Origin: an uncultured Bdellovibrionales bacterium
GTDB taxonomy: Bacteria > Bdellovibrionota > Bdellovibrionia > Bdellovibrionales > UBA1609
Assembly (NCBI GenBank): GCA_938002015.1
Contig: CALLAU010000006.1
Span: 1-41,501, forward strand
Direction: 5' to 3'
Length of the DNA: 41,501 nt
Part shown: piece after piece, positions 24,953 through 33,252 of the stretch
How positions within the stretch are numbered: position 1 is the first letter of the stretch
Layout of the letters: every line of letters starts with the position of its first letter
Translations under genes and position numbers: made by a program
Notes under the pieces: generated by a model
Seen by the model: the letters and a program-made list of their open reading frames with translations, nothing else
Told to the model about the DNA's origin: nothing
Databases searched by the model: none

Positions 24953-25978
24953 ATGAAATATATTATCTTACTTTTTAGCATGTTACTACTTTCATGTTCT
25001 TCTTCAAAAAAAGACGTTCAAGACATTATCACATCAGATTCTGATTTTTTAAAGAATGGTCAACAAATAGAAATTTTTGATTCAAGTAAAAAAATAAAAG
25101 TACAACAAAATGAAAGTAAAGAAAAAAAAATAAAAAAAATCTCTAAAAGTAGTACCGAAAAAAGTAAAAAATCAGGTGAAATAAAGAAAGATTCAAAAAA
25201 AATTGAAAGTGACAGTAAGAATAAGCAAGCTTTAACAAGGTCTAAAAAAATTGAAACTATAAAGAACACTGAAACGTGGAAGTTCCCATTTGTTCCTGGA
25301 GAAAAAGTCGTTCTTTCTGCTAAGTACTTTGGTGTTGAGGCTGGAAAAATAACTTTAGGTATGTTTGAAACAAAAAAAGTTAACGGGAAGAAGGCTGCCC
25401 ATTTTTATGCTGAAGGACATTCGTCATCAATATTTTCAATGGTTTATAGGATTAAGGATAAGGTCGAATCTCTTTGGGATCCTGTGAAACAGCGTCCATT
25501 CTTAATAGCTTTTCACATTGATGAGGCGAAGCAAAAAAGAGAGATAAGAACTCATTTTAAATGGAATGAAGGTATTTCTACAATGGTTGAGGAAGGGTGG
25601 ACGAAAAAAAAAGGAGACTATAAAAAAAGCCTTAAGATGAATATACCAGGAAAAGGGCAAGACATCATGTCTGCTTTTTTTTATATGAGAACTTTACCAT
25701 TAAATGTTGGAAAAACTTATACTTTTGATGTTTTTGAAGAGGATAAACTTGTAAGAGCGAGTTTATCAGTTTTAAGAGAAGAAATTCTATCAACTAGACT
25801 AGGTAAATTTAACACATTAGTACTAAGTCCTAACTTTAAAGTTGAAGGGAAGTTTAAGAAAGTTGGAGATATCAAGGTTTGGATTACGAATGATAAATAT
25901 AGGCAGATCATTAGAATAGAGTCTAAAATTAAGATTGGTACTATAGTTGCTAAGCTACATTCACTAACTAGACCTTAA
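24953..25978 (+). CDS. DUF3108-type lipoprotein
   Basis: The 341-residue protein begins with a short lipoprotein signal, lipobox LLSC (Cys15). Residues about 20-105 form a Lys/Ser/Glu-rich low-complexity linker, probably disordered and spanning periplasm. A C-terminal DUF3108-like domain (about 112-335) starts FPFVPGEKVVLSAKYFGVEAG and has the alternating beta pattern of that family. A GAGG site lies 9 nt before the ATG. The function of DUF3108 proteins is not firmly established. Placement after lpxK suggests an envelope role, but the 108-bp gap may separate transcripts. Confidence 0.75.
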   Translation: MKYIILLFSMLLLSCSSSKKDVQDIITSDSDFLKNGQQIEIFDSSKKIKVQQNESKEKKIKKISKSSTEKSKKSGEIKKDSKKIESDSKNKQALTRSKKIETIKNTETWKFPFVPGEKVVLSAKYFGVEAGKITLGMFETKKVNGKKAAHFYAEGHSSSIFSMVYRIKDKVESLWDPVKQRPFLIAFHIDEAKQKREIRTHFKWNEGISTMVEEGWTKKKGDYKKSLKMNIPGKGQDIMSAFFYMRTLPLNVGKTYTFDVFEEDKLVRASLSVLREEILSTRLGKFNTLVLSPNFKVEGKFKKVGDIKVWITNDKYRQIIRIESKIKIGTIVAKLHSLTRP

Positions 25979-25985
25979 CTAATAT

Positions 25986-26040
25986 CTTGTCAAAGTTCTT
26001 AAATAAGTTAAACACTTTCAAAAAAAATAAGAACCACAAG
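25986..26040. repeat. Nested inverted repeat between two lipoprotein genes
   Basis: CTTGT (25986-25990) and GTTCTTA (25995-26001) are mirrored by TAAGAAC (26028-26034) and ACAAG (26036-26040). The 12 paired bases surround a 26-nt A/T-rich centre. The large loop and lack of a T-run argue against a terminator. It could be an operator for the downstream gene. Confidence 0.4.
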
Positions 26041-26128
26041 AAAACATTAATTTAATCTATACTAACCAATAGTCTGGCATAAACAGCCCTATTATTAGTA
26101 CTTTTAAGTCTTTCGCCGAGAAGTTTTC

Positions 26129-27154
26129 ATGAAAAATTTAAAAGAAATAATGATAAGTGTACTTATTTTTAATCTCTTGGGATGTGCTGGAGAGGAGTTC
26201 TCTGCTGACAAAGAGCTCTTTAGTCAAAGGCTTAATCAAATTGTCTTAAAGAAGAAAGTAGATATTATTATTGTCGTTGATAATTCACTTAGTATGATTA
26301 AAGATCAAAGAAAATTATCTAGAGAGTTTGGCAGCTTTATTTCAGCGATTGAAGGAGCTGACTATAGAATAGGTGTTATAACAACAGATGCTAAATCTCC
26401 TAATAAACAAAATGTACCAGGGTTTTATGGAAACTTAGATACTATTGGCGATAATGGAGAGCTTTTTATTTCTCCTGAATCAAGTGATCCAGCTGAGCTT
26501 TTTAGACTTGCAGTGCATCGAGAAGAAACGCAAAAATGTATAGATGAGGGTGATTTTTTAAACTGTGTTACTCCACATGAAACTCCAATTAAGGCTCTAA
26601 AACTTGCCTTAGATAAAAGGAATTCAGAAAATAGAGGTTTTTTTAGGAGAGATGCAGAGCTTGGGGTTGTAATAATAACTGATGAAGATGAAACAATTGA
26701 CCCTGATGATGGCTCATATACATCTCCTGCAGATTTTATAAATTATTTTAATAGTGAGTTTTCTCAAACTAAACTCTTACAAGTTTTTTCAATTTCAATA
26801 CCTGATGGTGATGTGGATTGCTTAGAAACTCAAAAAGCTGAAACCAACACAGGTGCGGCAGTGTATGGTCTTGCAGTTTCTCAATTAGCTTCTGTTACAG
26901 ATGGTTTTAACGCTAATATTTGTTCTGATAATTATGGGAGTGACCTTATAAGAATAAGCGAGTACGTAGAATCCTCTTTGCTAATAACAAGAATTGCATT
27001 ACTTGGTGAGCCTGTGACATCTAGTATCAGTCTTATCGTAAAAGACCGTGATGGCAATGTGCTTGATATTGATTGGAAGGTGAATGGTAACTATTTGGAG
27101 TTATTTCCAACACCTCCAGAGGGAAGCGAAATAGACTTATCTTTTCGGTACTAG
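26129..27154 (+). CDS. von Willebrand factor A domain lipoprotein
   Basis: The 341-residue protein has a lipoprotein signal with lipobox LLGC (Cys19). Its VWA domain (about 40-260) carries the metal-ion-dependent adhesion site motif DNSLSM (D51, S53, S55) and further acidic candidates in TDEDE. A short beta-rich C-terminal domain (about 270-341) ends DLSFRY. Cys pairs in the EETQKCIDEGDFLNCV region suggest disulfides in the periplasm or at the surface. VWA lipoproteins usually bind proteins; no partner is visible nearby. A GAGAAG site precedes the ATG. Its 3' end forms a perfect hairpin facing the convergent response regulator. Confidence 0.82.
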   Translation: MKNLKEIMISVLIFNLLGCAGEEFSADKELFSQRLNQIVLKKKVDIIIVVDNSLSMIKDQRKLSREFGSFISAIEGADYRIGVITTDAKSPNKQNVPGFYGNLDTIGDNGELFISPESSDPAELFRLAVHREETQKCIDEGDFLNCVTPHETPIKALKLALDKRNSENRGFFRRDAELGVVIITDEDETIDPDDGSYTSPADFINYFNSEFSQTKLLQVFSISIPDGDVDCLETQKAETNTGAAVYGLAVSQLASVTDGFNANICSDNYGSDLIRISEYVESSLLITRIALLGEPVTSSISLIVKDRDGNVLDIDWKVNGNYLELFPTPPEGSEIDLSFRY

Positions 27155-27177
27155 TCTGTATGAACTAGTACCAAAAG
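27142..27177. terminator. Stem-loop between convergent genes
   Basis: GGTACTAGT (27147-27155) and ACTAGTACC (27164-27172) form a perfect 9-bp stem with an 8-nt loop. It may extend by CTTTT/AAAAG with one bulged base. It overlaps the VWA stop codon. T-rich sequence is on the 5' side, not the 3' side, so it is not a canonical intrinsic terminator in either direction. It may protect or separate the two 3' ends. Confidence 0.45.
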
Positions 27178-27188
27178 CAAAACTAGAG

Positions 27189-28604
27189 CTACTGGTAATC
27201 TTTAACGTTAATACCGTATTTCTTAATTTTTCTAAGTAGTGTGTTTTTTGGAATGTTTGCTGAAGCAACGGTTTTGTTAATTCTGCCACTATTATTCTTA
27301 AGAGCCTGAACTATAAACTGTTTCTCTGACTCTTCTTTAAATTTATCAAAGTCCATCGGTCCATCAGGATTGCTTGGACTTGAATCTAAGTGATTTGTTT
27401 TTTGTGGAGTATTTCTAATCTGTTCAGGTAAGCTTTCAGTAGTTATTTGTTCTGTTTTTTCAACAATAAAAGCATGCTCTATTACATTCTCAAGTTCACG
27501 AATGTTTCCTTGCCAGCTATACATTCTTAAAAGGCTTAAAGCTGACTTACTTATTCCTGTAATACTTCTGTTGTGTTCTTTGTTAAATTTCTTAACAAAG
27601 AACAAGGCAAGGTCTTCAATGTCCTCTAATCTATCTCTAAGTGACGGCAAGAAAATAGGCATAACGTTTAAGCGGTAAAAGAGATCTTCTCTAAAAGTAC
27701 TTTCTTCAATCATTTTTTCTAAATTTCTGTTAGTAGCTGCGATAATACGAGCATTTGATTTTATTTCTCTACTTGAGCCAACAGGTACAAAAACTTTTTC
27801 TTGTAAAACTCTTAAAAGTTTTACTTGAAATTCAGGTCTTAACTCACCAATCTCATTTAAGAATAGGGTTCCATTATTAGCTGTCTGAAAGAGCCCTATC
27901 TTTCTCTCAGTTGCTCCTTCAAATGCACCTTTTTCATGCCCGAACAGTTCTGACTCAAGGCTTTGTTCTGAAGCAGCTCCACAATTAATAGATATAAACT
28001 TCCCAGACTTTCTTGAAGAGTTATGGTGAATAGCTTTAGCAACTAGTTCTTTACCTGTTCCATTTTCTCCTCTAATAAGAACAGTTGTATCAACTTTAGA
28101 GAGTCTGTAAACAAGATCAAAAACTTCTTTCATTTTCTTAGAAGAGCCTATGATTTCAGAATCAATATCATCATCAAATATAGGTGAAGATATTGTTAAA
28201 TCAGAAATCATACGTTTAGCAATAACTCCCTCATTTAGTATTTTTAATACAGCAGGAGCTTCCACTGGTTTTGTTAGATAATCATAAGCTCCTTCTTTAA
28301 TAGCATTTACAGCGTCTTGTAGATTGCTATGAGCAGTCATAATTACAACAGTTATTCTTGGATCAAGTGCTTTGATCTTTGTAAGCGCTTCAAGCCCACT
28401 AATTCCAGGCATTCGAACGTCCATAAAAACAAAATCAAAATCCTCTTGATCAATAAACCTTAAAGCTGTTTCACCATCTTCAGCTTCTTTAATTTTTACT
28501 GGTTGAAGAAAATTTTCAGTGATTATTGAACTAACTGTAGCTCTTAACTCTTGTTCATCATCAACAATAAGAATATTTAGACTGTTGTTTTCATTACTAA
28601 TCAT
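27189..28604 (-). CDS. NtrC-family response regulator with altered GAFTGA and Walker B motifs
   Basis: The 471-residue protein has a receiver domain (9-125, phospho-acceptor D62 in FMDVRMPG), an AAA+ domain (about 150-390) and a Fis-type helix-turn-helix (about 425-471). Walker A GENGTGKE (179-186) is normal. The sigma-54 contact loop reads GAFEGA (226-231, E229) instead of GAFTGA, and Walker B reads GTLFLNEI with N250 instead of Asp. Both changes are confirmed in the codons (27918-27920 TTC and 27855-27857 ATT on the plus strand). It follows the CHASE2 kinase with an 8-nt overlap, so it is the cognate regulator. It may not remodel sigma-54 holoenzyme in the standard way. Confidence 0.9.
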   Translation of the reverse strand: MISNENNSLNILIVDDEQELRATVSSIITENFLQPVKIKEAEDGETALRFIDQEDFDFVFMDVRMPGISGLEALTKIKALDPRITVVIMTAHSNLQDAVNAIKEGAYDYLTKPVEAPAVLKILNEGVIAKRMISDLTISSPIFDDDIDSEIIGSSKKMKEVFDLVYRLSKVDTTVLIRGENGTGKELVAKAIHHNSSRKSGKFISINCGAASEQSLESELFGHEKGAFEGATERKIGLFQTANNGTLFLNEIGELRPEFQVKLLRVLQEKVFVPVGSSREIKSNARIIAATNRNLEKMIEESTFREDLFYRLNVMPIFLPSLRDRLEDIEDLALFFVKKFNKEHNRSITGISKSALSLLRMYSWQGNIRELENVIEHAFIVEKTEQITTESLPEQIRNTPQKTNHLDSSPSNPDGPMDFDKFKEESEKQFIVQALKNNSGRINKTVASANIPKNTLLRKIKKYGINVKDYQ

Positions 28605-30471
28605 TCAACACCTCATTATGTTTTTGTTCGAAAGGAAGTTTGATTTTGAACTTCGTACCCGGTGTGTGCTGTTTATCTAAGCTCACACTACCATGATGAA
28701 TCTCAATGAAATATCTTACAAGGTAGAGACCTAAACCGGTTCCTTTTTTGACCTTTAAGTCTCTTTTTGAGCGATAAAACTTCTCAAAAATAGCCTCCTG
28801 CTCCTCTTTAGGAATGCCGGGCCCATTATCAGCGAAGCTTAATAAAACACCGCTTTCTGAGTCTTGAGACTGAATTTTTATATTGGACCCATCGGGTGAA
28901 TATTTGATGCTGTTTTCTAAAATATTAATGAAAACTTCCTTAATAAGTTTTGCATCAAGTTCAATTGAAAAGAGAGGCTCACTCTCAAAAGAAATAGATA
29001 TATTTTTTTCCTGAGCTAGAGGTTTCATTAACTCTATAGCATCTTCTATGAGTTCATTTATATCTATTGGTACTGTATGTAGATTGAATTCACCAGCTTC
29101 GATTCTTGTTACCTGAAGGATCGATTGGATATATCTATCTAGTTCTTTCGTTTCTTTTTGAATTTTATGTAGATCTTCTTTAATTTGGTCTGTTGCGTGT
29201 ATGTCTCCAGCGACCCTTGTTGCAATAGATTGGATTTTTGCTAGTGGAGTTTTTAAATCATGGCTAAACAAACTTACGAAGTTATTTTTAAGTTCATTCA
29301 TTTCAATTAAAGATTCTTCTTTCTTTTTAGATTTCCAAGTTAAGTATTCAGACTGTGAAAGTAATTGGTTAAGTAAAATTATATAACTTAATAAGATAGT
29401 TGCTAGAGTACTAACAATTGGGAGCCAGATATTAAAGATATCAAATAAAATAATTGATGCTGACGTTAGTAAGACTGATAGCAGAACAAGAAAGCTAATG
29501 GAAATTGCTTGAGGGTATGAAGATATTATTAAGAAGCAAATTCCAGCAACTAAGAGTAAATAAAACACGTAAGTTAAAGGGTGAAAAAAATTAATCCAAC
29601 GCTTGTTCTTATAACTATCAATAACATTTGCGTAATACTCAGATCTAGTAAGTTGCCCTACTGGTGTATTAATAAAGTGTTCAGCTCTAGAATCAGATCC
29701 TATAATTACTATTTTATCTTTAAAGAAATCAGTTCCTACAGATTTTGTGAGTACTTCACGGAAAGAAACTTTTTGAAAGCTGCCAGATGTGCCTCTAAAG
29801 TTTATAAAAAAACGTTTTCTTAATGGAATGCTCTCAATTAGATTTGGATTAGAAAACTCGATAACTTTTTGTGGAACATCAAGTGCTCTAGAATACCTTG
29901 GGCGAATTCTTTCATATTTTCTAGCAACACTATCATTGTCATGAAAAACTGCTCCTGTACCAACATTATATAGGTAGTTTGATCTAAAAGTTTTAGAGTC
30001 TCTGTATCTAGATTCGCCAAACTTGGGGATAAGAAGGCTTCGTCTAGGCCCTGTTTCTCCTCTCCAAATAGTTTTTGGGTTTATGAATATGTTGTCGCCT
30101 AAAAAACCAGCTCTAACACTTTTGTCGAAGAAAAGGTCAACTAACACGCTTTTAGGATTATCTTTTAAGATATTTCTTAGGAATGGGCGCCAGTGTCTAG
30201 AGTCCCAAAAATAGGAGTCTGATATGGGAGCTTCACGTCTGAGGCGCCTTATAAAGGCAGGGTTTTGTGTATAGTCCCATTCCTCTTTAGAGATGTTAAC
30301 AAGTACAATAGAGTTATCGGTGGGCTGATCTGATCGAAGCTTAAACCTGTAATCGAAGTTGTTTTCATCATAGTTAAAAATAAGAAGCCCTAAGCCCCAA
30401 ACTAGAAAAAGCCTTAAAGCGAGCTGCTTTTTTCTGCTGATGATGGACAATAGTTTTGATAGCCTTTCCAT
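28597..30471 (-). CDS. CHASE2-domain sensor histidine kinase
   Basis: The 624-residue inner-membrane kinase has an N-terminal helix (about 18-32), an extracytoplasmic CHASE2 domain (about 35-285) and three close transmembrane helices (about 298-370). A HisKA domain follows, with the phospho-acceptor His in FSHDLKTPLAK (H404), then an HATPase domain with NILENSIKYSP, ADNGPGIP and GTGLGLYLV. The ligand of CHASE2 domains is generally unknown. It is the first gene of a two-gene operon with the NtrC-like regulator. Upstream, TTGAAG, 17 nt and TACACA end 6 nt before the ATG, a weak promoter candidate. No Shine-Dalgarno is visible. Confidence 0.9.
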   Translation of the reverse strand: MERLSKLLSIISRKKQLALRLFLVWGLGLLIFNYDENNFDYRFKLRSDQPTDNSIVLVNISKEEWDYTQNPAFIRRLRREAPISDSYFWDSRHWRPFLRNILKDNPKSVLVDLFFDKSVRAGFLGDNIFINPKTIWRGETGPRRSLLIPKFGESRYRDSKTFRSNYLYNVGTGAVFHDNDSVARKYERIRPRYSRALDVPQKVIEFSNPNLIESIPLRKRFFINFRGTSGSFQKVSFREVLTKSVGTDFFKDKIVIIGSDSRAEHFINTPVGQLTRSEYYANVIDSYKNKRWINFFHPLTYVFYLLLVAGICFLIISSYPQAISISFLVLLSVLLTSASIILFDIFNIWLPIVSTLATILLSYIILLNQLLSQSEYLTWKSKKKEESLIEMNELKNNFVSLFSHDLKTPLAKIQSIATRVAGDIHATDQIKEDLHKIQKETKELDRYIQSILQVTRIEAGEFNLHTVPIDINELIEDAIELMKPLAQEKNISISFESEPLFSIELDAKLIKEVFINILENSIKYSPDGSNIKIQSQDSESGVLLSFADNGPGIPKEEQEAIFEKFYRSKRDLKVKKGTGLGLYLVRYFIEIHHGSVSLDKQHTPGTKFKIKLPFEQKHNEVLND

Positions 30472-30530
30472 TAACGCTGTGTAGCAAGTTATTGTTCAAA
30501 CTTCAACTAAGAAGGTGTTACTTCTTCATT

Positions 30531-31472
30531 ATGAGAACCATTTTTTTAAATGAAGAAAGCGAGTGTGAGGCTCTAGGTGTCTCAGCTTTAGTACTTGGAA
30601 ACTTTGATGGGGCTCATATAGGGCATAGGGCCTTATTTGACAGGGCTGAAACTATTCAAGGTAAAGCTGATGAAGACAAATGGGCGCTTATGACCTTTGA
30701 GCCCCACCCAAAAGACTTTTTTAAGCAGCCAGGTTTTATAAGGGTTTTTTCTCCTGAGGATGGAATTAAATCTCTGGAGAAAGCAGGTGTTCATTTAAGC
30801 CTTATCTATGATTTTACTCAAAACACAGCATCAAAAAGTCCAAATGACTTTTTGAGTGAAGTTATTCAAAAAGTGAAGCCCACTGCGATTGTAGTTGGTG
30901 AAGACTTTAGGTTTGGGAGTCAAAGGCAAGGGTCAGTTTTTGATATCAAACGGTGGGCAAGTGTAAATGATACCGAAGTGATTGTTGTTAAGCTTTTAAA
31001 TCATTCAGAATCAGAGAAAATATCTAGTACACAAATTAGAGAACTTTTAAGTGAAGGTAAGGTATTTGAAGCAAATAAATACTTGTTAAGTCCATTTTTT
31101 ATTAGTGGTTTTGCAAAAAGAGAAAAGGGTTTAGCGACTCAGTTAGGTTTCCCAACTATAAACGTAATTTTAAATAGGGTTTCAAATTTAAAGTATGGAG
31201 TTTATTGTAGTCGAATTAAGTTGCAAGATAAATACTATGAAGCTGTTACTAACTTTGGTGTTCGCCCAACAGTAGAAAGTGAAGCATTAAAAACCTCTTT
31301 AGAAACCCATGTGCTTAACTTTCCAAAGAATCTAGAGGGCGTTAGTTTTGAAGCTGTTGAAATTGAATTCTTGGACTTTTTAAGACCAGAGTCGAGGTTT
31401 GCTGATATAGCGAGCTTAAAGCAGCAAATCAAGCAAGATGTTGAGCGTGCTACTTTATTTTTTAGCTCCTAA
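30531..31472 (+). CDS. ribF: Bifunctional riboflavin kinase/FAD synthetase
   Basis: RibF phosphorylates riboflavin to FMN and adenylates FMN to FAD. Starting at ATG 30531 it has 313 residues, the normal size. The frame is open back to 30456, but that extension overlaps the divergent kinase start and is atypical. The N-terminal FAD synthetase domain has LGNFDGAHIGHR, FEPHPKDFF and the SSTQIRELL motif. The C-terminal riboflavin kinase domain has KGLATQLGFPTIN and NFGVRPTV. GAAGG lies about 15 nt upstream of the ATG. It stands 61 bp before pilB. Confidence 0.95.
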   Translation: MRTIFLNEESECEALGVSALVLGNFDGAHIGHRALFDRAETIQGKADEDKWALMTFEPHPKDFFKQPGFIRVFSPEDGIKSLEKAGVHLSLIYDFTQNTASKSPNDFLSEVIQKVKPTAIVVGEDFRFGSQRQGSVFDIKRWASVNDTEVIVVKLLNHSESEKISSTQIRELLSEGKVFEANKYLLSPFFISGFAKREKGLATQLGFPTINVILNRVSNLKYGVYCSRIKLQDKYYEAVTNFGVRPTVESEALKTSLETHVLNFPKNLEGVSFEAVEIEFLDFLRPESRFADIASLKQQIKQDVERATLFFSS

Positions 31473-31533
31473 AAAGTATTTCTACTGGATGTAGGCCCAT
31501 ATATTTTTCAGGCTGTATTACCGATAAAAACCT

Positions 31534-33252
31534 ATGGCTGCAAGAAAATCCAATGCTTCATCTTTATTAGTTCAGGATAATTTAGTATCTCCAGATCAAC
31601 TCGATGAGGCTATAAAACATCAAAAACAAACGGGAAAAAGTCTACAGGCGTCTTTAGTTGAGCTTGGTCATGTTAATGGAGAAGAAGTTGCAAAACTTTT
31701 TTCTAAAAAGTATTCAGTTCCTTACTTAAACCTTGATGAGTTTGAAATTGATGAAAGTGTTATGGAGCTTATCTCTCCTTCTTTTTGTAGGAAACACACG
31801 GTGATCCCAATCTCAAAAATTGGAAGAAACCTGGTTGTGGCTTTTGCTGATCCTAGTGATATATACGTAAAAGATGATTTAGCTATTGTAACTCAAATGT
31901 CTATTCAAGTTGTAGTGTCAGATGCTTCAAGTATCGAGTCTGCAATTGCAACGTATTATGCGCCTAGAAAGGATATGTCTGAAGCTGTCACTGATCTTGA
32001 ATCAGTCGAAAGTGAATACACGAACTCAAAAGAAGATAATTCAATTATTGTTGATGCTGAAGAGATGAGTGCAAACGATGGGCCTGTCATTAAATTTGTA
32101 AATGCGATTTTAAATGAATCAATCCAGACAAAGGCTTCAGATATACACGTAGAAGTTTATGAAAAAAGATGCCGCGTTAGATATAGAATTGATGGCAGAT
32201 TACAAGAGAAAATTACTCCACCAAAAGGAACTGCTGGAGCAATAGCGAGTAGACTTAAAATCATGTCTAAGCTTGATATTGCAGAAAAAAGAAGACCGCA
32301 AGATGGACGTTTAAAAGTAAAGCTTTCTTCAGGTAAGGAAGTAGACTTTCGTGTGAGTGTTATACCAGTCTTATTCGGTGAAAAAATTGTTATGCGTTTA
32401 CTTGATAAGTCTAACCTTTCAGCAGATATAAATGCTCTTGGTTTTACTGAAAAAGAGATGGAGCTTATCATGGAGGTTATTCACAGGCCTCAAGGGATGA
32501 TTCTTGTAACAGGCCCTACTGGTAGCGGAAAAACGACAACAATTTATTCTGTTTTAAATGAGTTAAATACACCGCTACAGAATATTTCAACAGCAGAAGA
32601 TCCTGTAGAATTTAATTTAGATGGTATTAACCAGGTTCAAACAAACTCAGATATTGGCTTTGATTTTTCTTCAGCTCTTCGATCTTTTTTAAGGCAAGAC
32701 CCTGATATTATTATGGTGGGTGAGATTAGAGATAAAGAAACAGCTGAAATTGCATTTAAAGCAGCTTCTACTGGTCACTTGGTTGTAAGTACACTTCATA
32801 CCAATAACTCATTAGCTACAATCACAAGGTTAGTAGACATTGGAATACCAACATATATGGTTTCAGAAGTAGTAAGCTTGGTAATGGCGCAAAGACTTGT
32901 GAGAACAATTTGTTCAAGTTGTAAGGCTCCTTACTCAGTTCCAGAGGAAACTCTTATGAAGCTTGGCGTGAAAGAGGAGGATCTACCTTCATATCAAAAT
33001 ACTATGAAGGGAAAAGGCTGTAATAAGTGTGATCAAACCGGCTATAAAGGAAGAATGCCAATATTTGAAATTTTAGCCATGACAAATGGTGTTACTGAAG
33101 GAATACTTAGGGGAGAGACGGCTTCTTCTCTTAAAAAAATTGCCCTTAAAGAGGGGTTAGTAACATTAAGAGGCTCGGCCTTAGCTAGACTTAGGGACGG
33201 GTTTACTACAGTAGAAGAAGTTATAAATACATCGGTGAGGGATGATTTATGA
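31534..33252 (+). CDS. pilB: Type IV pilus assembly ATPase PilB
   Basis: PilB is the cytoplasmic hexameric ATPase that drives pilus extension. The 572-residue protein has an N-terminal MshEN-type domain (about 10-145), a linker, and a secretion ATPase core. It shows Walker A GPTGSGKT (327-334), Asp box AEDPVE, Walker B IIMVGEIRD and the His box TGHLVVSTLHT. A tetracysteine zinc site, C460/C463 and C496/C499, is intact. It overlaps the next gene by 4 nt (ATGA). No clear ribosome-binding site precedes the ATG. An acidic linker (about 145-180) separates the N-terminal domain. Confidence 0.96.
   Translation: MAARKSNASSLLVQDNLVSPDQLDEAIKHQKQTGKSLQASLVELGHVNGEEVAKLFSKKYSVPYLNLDEFEIDESVMELISPSFCRKHTVIPISKIGRNLVVAFADPSDIYVKDDLAIVTQMSIQVVVSDASSIESAIATYYAPRKDMSEAVTDLESVESEYTNSKEDNSIIVDAEEMSANDGPVIKFVNAILNESIQTKASDIHVEVYEKRCRVRYRIDGRLQEKITPPKGTAGAIASRLKIMSKLDIAEKRRPQDGRLKVKLSSGKEVDFRVSVIPVLFGEKIVMRLLDKSNLSADINALGFTEKEMELIMEVIHRPQGMILVTGPTGSGKTTTIYSVLNELNTPLQNISTAEDPVEFNLDGINQVQTNSDIGFDFSSALRSFLRQDPDIIMVGEIRDKETAEIAFKAASTGHLVVSTLHTNNSLATITRLVDIGIPTYMVSEVVSLVMAQRLVRTICSSCKAPYSVPEETLMKLGVKEEDLPSYQNTMKGKGCNKCDQTGYKGRMPIFEILAMTNGVTEGILRGETASSLKKIALKEGLVTLRGSALARLRDGFTTVEEVINTSVRDDL

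Noticed and set aside
25060..25269. Open frame opposite the Lys-rich linker of the DUF3108 lipoprotein
   Set aside because: It is a Phe/Leu/Ser-rich artefact of A-rich codons on the other strand.
30456..30530. N-terminal extension of ribF
   Set aside because: It overlaps the divergent kinase start, looks unlike RibF, and the normal family start lies at 30531.
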